This document shows positions 8,271 through 16,249 of a DNA stretch of 64,000 nucleotides, one piece after another (positions within the stretch are counted from its first letter, which is position 1; every line of letters begins with the position of its first letter). The notes below the pieces were generated by a model. It was not told the DNA's origin and made no database searches. It saw only the letters and a list, made by a program, of their open reading frames with translations. This stretch comes from UBA1258 sp963643225 (GTDB taxonomy: Bacteria > Bacillota > Clostridia > Lachnospirales > Lachnospiraceae): contig CAVIIX010000002.1 in the NCBI GenBank assembly GCA_963643225.1, forward strand, positions 62,001 to 126,000. Direction: 5' to 3'. The translations under genes were made by a program, and so were the position numbers.

Positions 8271-9425
8271 ATGAGCAGTTCTTTTATTATGCCAAAACTG
8301 ATATATTCAGGTGCTGATGCCCTTTCTCAGGGTAAGGAAGCATTTTCAAAATTTGGTAAGAAGGCCTTGGTTGTAACAGACGAAGCCATGATTAAATTTG
8401 GAAATTTAAAATTTGTAGAGGACGCTTTAAGTGAAGCAGGAGTTGAACATGCAGTATTTTCCGGTGTAACCGGCGAGCCTACAGATAAAATGATTGAAGA
8501 AGGCCTAAAGGCTTATCTTGACGAAGGGTGTGATTTCTTAGTAGCCCTTGGCGGCGGTTCTCCTATCGATTCAATGAAGGCTGTAGCTGCAATTGTAGGA
8601 AACGGCGGTAAGATTACAGACTATCTTGGTAAGGCTATTGAAAAAGAAACACCTCCCATGATTGCAATTCCAACAACTGCAGGTACAGGCTCTGAAGCCA
8701 CGCAGTTTACAATTATTACAGATACTGAGCGCGATATTAAGATGCTGCTTAAGGGTGATGCTTTAATGCCTGATGTTGCAATCATTGATCCAAGATTTAC
8801 CCTGACTGCTCCCCCTAAGATTACTGCATCTACAGGACTTGATGCCTTGTGTCATGCAGCGGAGGCCTATACCTCAAGAAAGGCTCAGCCCTTATCGGAC
8901 GTATTTGCATTATCTTCCGTAAAGCGTATATTTAAATATCTTCCAATTGCCTATAAAGACGGCTCCAATGAAGAAGCGAGAGCGGAAATGAGCTTAGCTG
9001 CTCTTGAAGCAGGAATTGCCTTTAACAATTCCTCTGTAACAATAATTCATGGCATGAGCCGCCCTATTGGCGCTATGTTCCATGTACCTCACGGCACTTC
9101 CAATGCAATGCTTATTAAGACCTGTTTTTCTTTTGCCTTAGACGGAGCCTATGACAGATTCGGACGTTTAGGACGTGAAATCGGAGCCGCAGACGAGGAC
9201 GATTCAGACAAAGAAGCATCCGAAAAATTTTTACAGGCGGCAATCGACCTTGTTAACCTGTGCGAAATACCTACTCTTAAGGAATACGGTATTTCCAAGG
9301 AGGACTTTTTTAAGGTAATCGACAAGATGAGCGAGGATGCGGTTTTCTCGGGTTCACCTGCCAATACCCGCAAGGAAATAAGGGTTGAAGACGTTAAGGA
9401 AATGTACAAAAACTTATATAAATAG
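8271..9425 (+). CDS. Iron-containing alcohol dehydrogenase (group III)
   Basis: NAD(P)H-linked aldehyde/alcohol oxidoreductase of 384 aa, cytoplasmic. Visible motifs are the nucleotide-binding GGGSPIDSMKA, IPTTAGTGSEAT, and the metal site DALCHAAEAY with IIHGMSRPIGAMFHVPHG. The ATG at 8271 has AAGGAGAA seven bases upstream; an in-frame ATG at 8247 lacks a site. It is the first gene of the inositol operon, and no iolA (malonate-semialdehyde dehydrogenase) is present. I infer that it reduces malonate semialdehyde to 3-hydroxypropionate, acting as the electron sink for inositol fermentation. Substrate specificity is unproven. Confidence 0.88.
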   Translation: MSSSFIMPKLIYSGADALSQGKEAFSKFGKKALVVTDEAMIKFGNLKFVEDALSEAGVEHAVFSGVTGEPTDKMIEEGLKAYLDEGCDFLVALGGGSPIDSMKAVAAIVGNGGKITDYLGKAIEKETPPMIAIPTTAGTGSEATQFTIITDTERDIKMLLKGDALMPDVAIIDPRFTLTAPPKITASTGLDALCHAAEAYTSRKAQPLSDVFALSSVKRIFKYLPIAYKDGSNEEARAEMSLAALEAGIAFNNSSVTIIHGMSRPIGAMFHVPHGTSNAMLIKTCFSFALDGAYDRFGRLGREIGAADEDDSDKEASEKFLQAAIDLVNLCEIPTLKEYGISKEDFFKVIDKMSEDAVFSGSPANTRKEIRVEDVKEMYKNLYK

Positions 9426-9434
9426 AGGTATGAA

Positions 9435-10277
9435 ATGTCTTTAGTAACAATGAAGGAGCTTTTAGAGCAAGCTAAAGAAAAGAAAATAGCGGTGGGAGCC
9501 TTTAACGTAGGCAACATGGAAATGCTTTTAGGTGTCTTAAGTGCGGCAAAGTTATTGAATACTCCCATAATTATCCAGATTGCCGAGGCGCGGCTTTCAC
9601 ATTCGCCATTATATTTAATGGGACCCATGATGGTGGAAGCGGCTAAAAAAACTTCAGTTCCAGTGGCTGTGCATTTTGACCATGGCAAAACAAAAGAAAA
9701 TATTAAGGCGGCTCTTAATTACGGATTTACTTCCGTAATGTACGATGGTTCCAGCCTTGATATAGAAGAAAATATTAAAAATACAAAAGAGATTGCTGCA
9801 CTGGCAAAGGCTTACGGCGCTACACTGGAAGCAGAGCTTGGAACTTTGGGCGGTTCTGAAGGTGGAACCTGTGATGATAAGGCTATCTGCACAAATCCTT
9901 CAGATGCAGAATATTTTGTGAAAAATACTCCGGTTGATGCGCTTGCAATTGCAATCGGTAATGCGCATGGCAATTATAAGAAGGCTCCAAAGCTTGAATT
10001 TGATATTTTAAAAGAGATTGACTCACGTGTTGAAATTCCCTTGGTGCTTCACGGAGGTACAGGCATTACGCCTTCGGATTTTCAAAAGTGCATTGCAGGG
10101 GGCATACGAAAGATCAATATTGCCACGGCTAATTTTGATGCATGTACAAACGGAGCACTTAGGCTTATCGGTACCGACAAGCCTTTAACATATTTTTCTT
10201 TAAACGAAGGAATGGTTGAAGCGGTAAAAGAAAACGTAATGAAGCACATAAAAATATTTAACATGGAAGCTCTTTAG
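9435..10277 (+). CDS. iolJ: Class II ketose-bisphosphate aldolase, probable 6-phospho-5-dehydro-2-deoxy-D-gluconate aldolase
   Basis: Zinc aldolase of 280 aa that, in this operon, should split the phosphorylated deoxyketogluconate into dihydroxyacetone phosphate and malonate semialdehyde. Metal and phosphate motifs are visible: HFDHGKT, AELGTLGGSEGG, AIGNAHGNY, VLHGGTGI and KINIATANFDA. It starts 10 bp after the dehydrogenase and 10 bp before iolC. Fructose-bisphosphate or tagatose-bisphosphate aldolase activity cannot be excluded from the sequence alone; the operon position decides the call. Confidence 0.88.
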   Translation: MSLVTMKELLEQAKEKKIAVGAFNVGNMEMLLGVLSAAKLLNTPIIIQIAEARLSHSPLYLMGPMMVEAAKKTSVPVAVHFDHGKTKENIKAALNYGFTSVMYDGSSLDIEENIKNTKEIAALAKAYGATLEAELGTLGGSEGGTCDDKAICTNPSDAEYFVKNTPVDALAIAIGNAHGNYKKAPKLEFDILKEIDSRVEIPLVLHGGTGITPSDFQKCIAGGIRKINIATANFDACTNGALRLIGTDKPLTYFSLNEGMVEAVKENVMKHIKIFNMEAL

Positions 10278-10286
10278 GAGGAAAAA

Positions 10287-11303
10287 ATGGCTTATATAAC
10301 CTTTGATGAAGCAAGACCCTTAGATTTAATTTTACTTGGAAGAGTGGCGGTTGATTTTAATCCGGTTGATTATTTTCATCCTCTTGAAGAGTGCACCACC
10401 TTTAAAAAATATGTGGGAGGCTCTCCTGCCAATATTGCAGTCGGTATTTCACGTCACGGACTTAAGGCAGGCTTTTTTGCAAGAGTTTCCGATGATCAGC
10501 TGGGCGATTTCGTAACACACTATTTTCAAAAAGAGGGAATCGACACTTCTCATATTAAGAGATGTGAAAACGGAGAAAAAATCGGACTTACCTTTACTGA
10601 AATTCTTTCTTCAGACGAATCTTCTATTTTGATGTACAGAAACTGCATCGCAGACTTACAGCTATCATGCGAGGATGTGGATGAGGATTACATTAAATCA
10701 GCAAAGGCTTTACTTATTTCAGGCACCGCCCTTGCCGCAAGCCCTTCAAGAGAGGCAGCGCTTAAGGCTGTAATGCTTGCTAAAAGAAGCAATACAAAAA
10801 TTATTTTTGATATAGATTATCGCTCCTATACCTGGAAAAACGATGATGAAATTTCAATCTATTATTCAATGGTTGCCAGGGAAGCGGACATCATCATGGG
10901 CTCAAGAGAGGAATTTGATTTAACGGAAAGGTTAATTGAAGAAGGCAGAACCGATGAAGAAACTGCTGCTTATTGGTTTAAACAAAACGCAAAGCTTGTT
11001 GTAATCAAGCACGGAAAGAAAGGCTCCACCGCCCATACCTGTGACGGCAAACAGTTTTCCGTTAAGCCCTTCCCCATCGACTGCTTAAAGAGCTTTGGCG
11101 GCGGCGATGGTTATGCTTCGGGATTTTTATACGGCTTATACAACAACTGGGAAATCATTGACTGCCTTGAGTTTGGTTCGGCAGAGGCTTCCATGATGGT
11201 AGCAAGTCATTCATGCTCTGAGGATTTACCAACTTCGGAACAGGTAAAGCAGTTTATTAAAGAAGAAAAAGAAAAATTTGGCGAAATGATTGCGAGGGCA
11301 TAA
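10287..11303 (+). CDS. iolC: 5-dehydro-2-deoxygluconokinase
   Basis: PfkB-fold kinase of 338 aa that phosphorylates 2-deoxy-5-keto-gluconate. The N-terminus has the LILLGRVAVDFNP strand and KYVGGSPANIAVG sugar-binding motif. The C-terminal PfkB signature reads SFGGGDGYASGFLYGL, with the catalytic Asp in GGGD. The AGGAGG before the ATG lies right after the iolJ stop. The iolD gene begins 2 bp after its stop, which points to coupled translation. Confidence 0.93.
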   Translation: MAYITFDEARPLDLILLGRVAVDFNPVDYFHPLEECTTFKKYVGGSPANIAVGISRHGLKAGFFARVSDDQLGDFVTHYFQKEGIDTSHIKRCENGEKIGLTFTEILSSDESSILMYRNCIADLQLSCEDVDEDYIKSAKALLISGTALAASPSREAALKAVMLAKRSNTKIIFDIDYRSYTWKNDDEISIYYSMVAREADIIMGSREEFDLTERLIEEGRTDEETAAYWFKQNAKLVVIKHGKKGSTAHTCDGKQFSVKPFPIDCLKSFGGGDGYASGFLYGLYNNWEIIDCLEFGSAEASMMVASHSCSEDLPTSEQVKQFIKEEKEKFGEMIARA

Positions 11304-11305
11304 AA

Positions 11306-13225
11306 ATGGCAAAAATGACAGTAGCTCAGGCTTTGGTAAAATTTCTTGATAATCAGTACGTCTCAAGAGATAACGAAGAAACAAAATTTGTAGACGGTAT
11401 TTTTACAATATTCGGTCACGGTATTGTAGTAGGCTTAGGCCAGGCACTTGATGAAAATCCTGGAAGCTTAAAGGTATACCAGGGTAGAAACGAGCAGGGT
11501 ATGGCCCACACGGTGGCAGCATACGCAAAGCAGAATAACAGAAAGAAAATTATTGCCTGCGCTTCATCAATCGGACCAGGTGCTGCCAATATGGTTACCG
11601 CAGCAGCATGCGCAACGGTTAATAACGTTCCTCTTTTGTTATTACCCGGCGATACCTTTGCCACCCGCCAGCCAGATCCTGTTTTACAGCAGCTTGAACA
11701 GTCAAATTCTCTTGGCACCACCACAAACGATGCCTTCAGGGCAGTTACAAAATATTTTGACAGAATCGTACGCCCTGAGCAGCTTATGAATGCATGTATC
11801 AATGCAATGAGGGTTTTAACGGACCCTGCAGAAACCGGTGCCGTTTGTCTTGCTTTAAGCCAGGACGTAGAGGGTGAGAGCTTTGATTACCCTGATTACT
11901 TCTTTGAAAAAAGGGTACACAGGATTTTAAGAACAGTACCTACCGGGGCAGAGGTAAATGATGCAGTAAAGGTTCTTTTGCAGGCTAAGAAGCCACTTGT
12001 AATATGCGGCGGCGGTGTGAGATATTCGGAAGCCGGCAGGGAGCTTATGAATTTCTGTAAGGAATTTAACATTCCCTATGCTGAGACCCAGGCAGGCAAG
12101 AGTGCCACAAAGTCTTCATGCGAATATAACATAGGAGGCATCGGCGTTACAGGTAACCTTGCTGCCAACCGTATTGCACAGGAGGCAGACGTGGTAGTGG
12201 CAATTGGCTCAAGGCTTTCAGACTTTACAACAGGCTCAAAATCGCAGTATAGGAGCGACGTAAAATTCATCACAGTAAACATTTCAAGATTCCATGCATA
12301 CAAATATGATGCAGTAAGTGTTGTAGGCGATGCTAAAGAAACAATAAAGAGCTTTGCCCGTGAATTAAGAAAAGCAAATTACAAGGCTTCCTATAATGGT
12401 GAGATTGAAAAAGCAAAAGCAGACTGGGAAGCAGAGATGAAGAGGCTTAGGGAATATTCCTATGATAAAGACTTTAAGCCTTTAATTAAAGCCTGTAACG
12501 AAGGCTCCATTGAAGAATTTGTAAAGCTTTACGGGACAAATATTACACAGACTGCTGCAATTGTTGCCATTCGTGAAACCATTGACAAAAATGCAATTGT
12601 AACAGGCGCTGCAGGTTCACTTCCGGGCGATTTACAGCGTATGTGGACCACCGATGAAAAGGATTCCTACCACATGGAATACGGTTATTCCTGCATGGGC
12701 TATGAAATTTCCGCGGCTCTTGGCTGCAAGATAGCAGATCCCTCCAGGGAGGTTTATGCAATGCTTGGCGACGGAAGCTTTCTTATGCTTCACTCAGAGC
12801 TTATTACTTCCCTTCAGGAAGGTAAGAAGATAAATGTTTTATTATTTGATAACTGCGGCTTTGGCTGTATCAACAATCTTCAGATGAGCAACGGTATCGG
12901 AAACCTTGCTACTGAATTCAGATACAGAGACGAAAATGGCGCACTGAACGGTTCCCTGATTCCAATCGATTTTGCAAAGGTGGCTGCAGGCTACGGAGTT
13001 AAGACCTACTCGGCCCGCACAATCGAAGAATTAAAGAAGGCATTACGTTTAGCCAAGCGCTCAAAGGTATCTACCTTAATAGATATAAAGGTTCTACCTA
13101 AGACCATGACTGACGGTTACGACTCCTGGTGGAATGTAGGCCTTGCCTCCACCACCTTAAAGGAATCCGAAAAGAAGGCTTACGAAAAACTTATGGAAAA
13201 CAGAAAGAAAGCACGACTTTACTAA
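11306..13225 (+). CDS. iolD: 3D-(3,5/4)-trihydroxycyclohexane-1,2-dione acylhydrolase
   Basis: Thiamine-diphosphate enzyme of 639 aa that opens the inositol ring to 5-deoxy-glucuronate. The ThDP glutamate is in YQGRNEQGMAH near residue 55-60. The central domain has CGGGVRYSEAG and VAIGSRLSDF. The C-terminal pyrophosphate motif GDGSFLMLHSE runs to CGFGCINN. Length and domain order match IolD. It follows iolC by 2 bp, and a 51-bp gap with no clear hairpin separates it from iolE. Confidence 0.95.
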   Translation: MAKMTVAQALVKFLDNQYVSRDNEETKFVDGIFTIFGHGIVVGLGQALDENPGSLKVYQGRNEQGMAHTVAAYAKQNNRKKIIACASSIGPGAANMVTAAACATVNNVPLLLLPGDTFATRQPDPVLQQLEQSNSLGTTTNDAFRAVTKYFDRIVRPEQLMNACINAMRVLTDPAETGAVCLALSQDVEGESFDYPDYFFEKRVHRILRTVPTGAEVNDAVKVLLQAKKPLVICGGGVRYSEAGRELMNFCKEFNIPYAETQAGKSATKSSCEYNIGGIGVTGNLAANRIAQEADVVVAIGSRLSDFTTGSKSQYRSDVKFITVNISRFHAYKYDAVSVVGDAKETIKSFARELRKANYKASYNGEIEKAKADWEAEMKRLREYSYDKDFKPLIKACNEGSIEEFVKLYGTNITQTAAIVAIRETIDKNAIVTGAAGSLPGDLQRMWTTDEKDSYHMEYGYSCMGYEISAALGCKIADPSREVYAMLGDGSFLMLHSELITSLQEGKKINVLLFDNCGFGCINNLQMSNGIGNLATEFRYRDENGALNGSLIPIDFAKVAAGYGVKTYSARTIEELKKALRLAKRSKVSTLIDIKVLPKTMTDGYDSWWNVGLASTTLKESEKKAYEKLMENRKKARLY

Positions 13226-13276
13226 AGAAAATCTGATATAGGATTTAAAGCTTTAAAAGAGTATAGAGGAGAAATT

Positions 13277-14173
13277 ATGTTTAACAAAGAAAAAGTTCAT
13301 TTGGGCATTGCACCTATCGCCTGGACCAACGACGATATGCCCGATCTTGGTGCAGAAAACACCTTTGAACAGTGCGTTTCGGAAATGGCACTGGCAGGCT
13401 TTACAGGCTGTGAAATCGGCAACAAATACCCTAAGGATGCAGAGGTGCTAAAAAAGGAATTGGCACTTAGAAACATGCAGATTTGTAACTGCTGGTTTTC
13501 CACCTTTCTTTTGACGAAGACATACGAGGAGGTTGAGAAGGAATTCCTTTTAAAGGTTGAATTTTTGAAGGCTATGGGTGCTAAGGTCATCGGCGTGTCC
13601 GAACAGTCTTATTCAATTCAGGGGCAGCTTGAGACACCTGTGTTTGGCAACAAGCACATCATGGATGAGCACGAATGGAATTTACTCTGCGACGGCCTCA
13701 ATAAATTAGGTAAGGCTGCAAAAGAAAAAGGACTTTCGCTTACTTTCCATCATCATATGGGTACGGTTGTGCAGACGGCAGCCGAGGTTGAATACCTGAT
13801 GGAGCATACGGATCCTGAATATGTCAGCCTGCTTTTTGACTCAGGCCACTTTGCTTATTGTGGTGAGGATCCGGTTGCAATGGCAAGTAAATATGTAAAA
13901 AGAATTAAGCATGTGCACTTAAAGGACATCCGTCCAGACGTCATTAAAAGGGTTAAGGAAGAAAATTTAAGCTTTTTACAGGGAGTAAGAGAAGGTGCCT
14001 TCACAATTCCAGGGGATGGCTGCATAGATTTTGATGCTATTTTTAAGGTGCTTGAGGAAGCAGGCTACGAGGGCTATCTGTTAGTTGAGGCAGAGCAGGA
14101 TCCTGCAAAAGCAAATCCTTTGGAATACGCAATTAATGCAAGAAAATTCATTAAAGAACATACAGGAATTTAA
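13277..14173 (+). CDS. iolE: Inosose dehydratase
   Basis: Xylose-isomerase-like TIM-barrel of 298 aa that dehydrates 2-keto-myo-inositol. Recognisable segments are LGIAPIAWTNDDMPDLG at the N-terminus, LTFHHHMGTVVQT, LLFDSGHFAYCGED, VHLKDIRPDV and GYEGYLLVEAEQDP, which carry the metal-binding His, Asp and Glu residues. The ATG follows AGAGGAG. It lies mid-operon between iolD and iolG. Confidence 0.94.
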   Translation: MFNKEKVHLGIAPIAWTNDDMPDLGAENTFEQCVSEMALAGFTGCEIGNKYPKDAEVLKKELALRNMQICNCWFSTFLLTKTYEEVEKEFLLKVEFLKAMGAKVIGVSEQSYSIQGQLETPVFGNKHIMDEHEWNLLCDGLNKLGKAAKEKGLSLTFHHHMGTVVQTAAEVEYLMEHTDPEYVSLLFDSGHFAYCGEDPVAMASKYVKRIKHVHLKDIRPDVIKRVKEENLSFLQGVREGAFTIPGDGCIDFDAIFKVLEEAGYEGYLLVEAEQDPAKANPLEYAINARKFIKEHTGI

Positions 14174-14226
14174 GACTTAAACCTATAGCCTTAGAGGCTT
14201 GGGAGCGAATATAAGGAGATAAAACT

Positions 14227-15240
14227 ATGGTAACATTTGGCGTAATCGGTGCCGGCAGAATCGGCAAGGTACACACAGAAAGCATTTGCCTTCATGTAAA
14301 AGGCGCAAAAATCAAAACTCTTGCAGACCCCTTTATAAGTGATGAGGTGGCTGCATGGGCAAAGGACCTTGGGGTTGAAAGCATAACAAAGGACTATCAC
14401 GAAATTTTAAACGATCCAGAAATCGATGCAGTTATGATTTGTTCTTCCACAAATACACACTCACCTATTTCGATTGAAGCAATCAAGGCAGGCAAGCATG
14501 TATTCTGCGAAAAACCCATCGACCATGATTTAAGCAAAATAAAAGAGGTTGTGGATGCACTCAAGGGTTCAAACCTTAAATATCAGGTAGGCTTTAACCG
14601 CCGTTTCGACCACAACTTTGAAGCAGTTAAGAGGGCAATTATATCAGGGAAAATCGGAGCCCCACAGATTATCAAGATTACTTCAAGAGATCCTGAGCCT
14701 CCGCAAGCAGAATATGCTGCAGTTTCAGGCGGCATGTTCCTTGACATGACAATCCATGATTTTGATATGGTAAGATACCTTGCAGGCTGCGATGCAGAAG
14801 AAATCTACGTTCAGTCGGCAGTTTTGGTAGATCCTGCAATTGGTGAGGCCGGGGATGTTGACACGGCTTTAATTACCTTAAAGATGGAAAACGGAGCAAT
14901 TGCCCTGATTGATAACTGCAGAAAGGCAGTTTACGGCTACGACCAGAGAGCAGAGGTACTCGGCACAAAGGGCATGGTGCATACTTCAAACGACACAGAA
15001 TCAACCCTCGTTTTTTCCGGCGCTGACGGCATTACCGGTGAAAAGCCTCTTTACTTCTTCCTTGAAAGATACATGGAATCCTTCTCAAGAGAGGTACGCC
15101 TCTTTGTAAAGGCTATAGAAGAAGACACAGACACTCCTTTAGGAGTAATGGATGGCTTGAAGCCTGTACTTATGGGCATTGCAGCCAAGAAATCAGTTGA
15201 GGAACACAGACCCGTTAAATTATCTGAAATTGAATTTTAG
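14227..15240 (+). CDS. iolG: myo-Inositol 2-dehydrogenase
   Basis: NAD-dependent enzyme of 337 aa that starts the pathway by oxidising myo-inositol to scyllo-inosose. The Rossmann motif is GVIGAGRIGKVH at residues 4-15. The catalytic Lys is in CEKPID and the His in MTIHDFDMVRYL. The strong AAGGAGATAAAACT precedes the ATG. Family relatives can act on scyllo-inositol or glucose, but position among the iol genes favours myo-inositol. Confidence 0.94.
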   Translation: MVTFGVIGAGRIGKVHTESICLHVKGAKIKTLADPFISDEVAAWAKDLGVESITKDYHEILNDPEIDAVMICSSTNTHSPISIEAIKAGKHVFCEKPIDHDLSKIKEVVDALKGSNLKYQVGFNRRFDHNFEAVKRAIISGKIGAPQIIKITSRDPEPPQAEYAAVSGGMFLDMTIHDFDMVRYLAGCDAEEIYVQSAVLVDPAIGEAGDVDTALITLKMENGAIALIDNCRKAVYGYDQRAEVLGTKGMVHTSNDTESTLVFSGADGITGEKPLYFFLERYMESFSREVRLFVKAIEEDTDTPLGVMDGLKPVLMGIAAKKSVEEHRPVKLSEIEF

Positions 15241-15249
15241 AGGTATTTT

Positions 15250-16032
15250 ATGAGCAACGAATTTTTTTATCCGGAATTTGACACTACAGGCAAAAAACAG
15301 CTTTCTTCCTATGGCGAAGAAAATGACATGATGATGGATGTTGCCGTTTATAAAATGAAGGCAGGAGAAGAAAAACTTTTTTTAGCCTTGGATGAAGAAA
15401 CGGCAGTGCTTTTGATTATGGGAGAAATCGAATTTTCTTTTGAAGAAAACGGCGAAAGAAAAATAGAGGAAGGCTTCCGAAGAGATTTTATAAATGACGG
15501 CCCTTACTGTCTGCATGTGTGCAGAGGCTCTGAAATTAAGCTTAAAGCGATTAAGGCTTCTGAAGTGCTGGTGCAGAAGACCTATAACGACAGAGAATTT
15601 GCACCTGTTTTCTACACTCCAAAGACCTGCACAAACGATACCTTTGGCAAAGGACTTTGCGAAGACCGTATGGAGAGAACGGTGCGCACGATTTTTGATT
15701 ATTCGAATGCGCCCTACTCAAACATGGTAAACGGGGAGGTTATAAATCATCAGGGGAGCTGGTCAAGCTATACTCCTCACAGTCATCCACAGCCTGAAGT
15801 TTACTATTACAGATATGAACGTCCGGAAGGGTTCGGCGCCTGCTTTATCGGCGAAAACGCTTATAAGATTTCAGACGGCAGCGTTGCTCACATCACTCCG
15901 GGTGAAAATCACCCACAGTGTACAGCGCCCGGCTTTCCTATGTACTACTGCTGGATGATACGGCATCTTGATGGCAATCCCTGGACTAGCAGAAACGACG
16001 ATCCAAGGTATATCTGGATTAAAAACTTATAA
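15250..16032 (+). CDS. iolB: 5-deoxy-glucuronate isomerase
   Basis: Bicupin isomerase of 260 aa that makes 2-deoxy-5-keto-gluconate. The second cupin is clear: HQGSWSSYTPHSHPQPEVYYYRY with the metal His and Glu, then HITPGENHPQCTAPG and YYCWMIRHLDGNPW. It starts 10 bp after iolG, whose end supplies the AGAGG site. It is the last gene of the iol block; no terminator hairpin was seen after it, so read-through into the next transporter operon is possible. Confidence 0.94.
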   Translation: MSNEFFYPEFDTTGKKQLSSYGEENDMMMDVAVYKMKAGEEKLFLALDEETAVLLIMGEIEFSFEENGERKIEEGFRRDFINDGPYCLHVCRGSEIKLKAIKASEVLVQKTYNDREFAPVFYTPKTCTNDTFGKGLCEDRMERTVRTIFDYSNAPYSNMVNGEVINHQGSWSSYTPHSHPQPEVYYYRYERPEGFGACFIGENAYKISDGSVAHITPGENHPQCTAPGFPMYYCWMIRHLDGNPWTSRNDDPRYIWIKNL

Positions 16033-16104
16033 GGAAGCTTACTATCGAATATGTAATTGCATTGCGCATTTTTTGCGGGTACATTTTTGCAATTTTTGCT
16101 GTAT

Positions 16105-16126
16105 TAACCAACACTTAACCAAGAAA
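16105..16126 (+). promoter_or_regulatory. Tandem IolR-like boxes upstream of the ABC importer
   Basis: TAACCAACACT (16105-16115) and TAACCAAGAAA (16116-16126) abut at an exact 11-bp period. The second fits the Bacillus IolR 11-mer WRAYCAADARD at all 11 positions and the first at 9. A further 10/11 match, TACTCAAAAGA, is at 16148-16158. They lie before a TATAAT at 16201-16206, in the 217-bp gap after iolB. Confidence 0.65.
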
Positions 16127-16200
16127 AAACAAAAAATGCACATAAATTACTCAAAAGATACAAAAATATGAGTAGAAATATGCAGTTAACAAATGTAAGA

Positions 16201-16206
16201 TATAAT
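16201..16206 (+). promoter_or_regulatory. -10 element of the family-5 ABC importer operon
   Basis: A perfect TATAAT lies 44 bp before the binding-protein ATG. No convincing -35 box is seen 17 bp upstream, as for the iol operon -10, which suggests shared dependence on a regulator. Confidence 0.45.
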
Positions 16207-16249
16207 CAACAAGTGACAGGCAGTCACTGATAATGATTGGAGGTAAATA

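Noticed and set aside
9149..9688. 179-codon antisense frame over the alcohol dehydrogenase and aldolase genes
   Set aside because: It lies opposite two well-supported genes in the same operon and its composition is that of a shadow frame.
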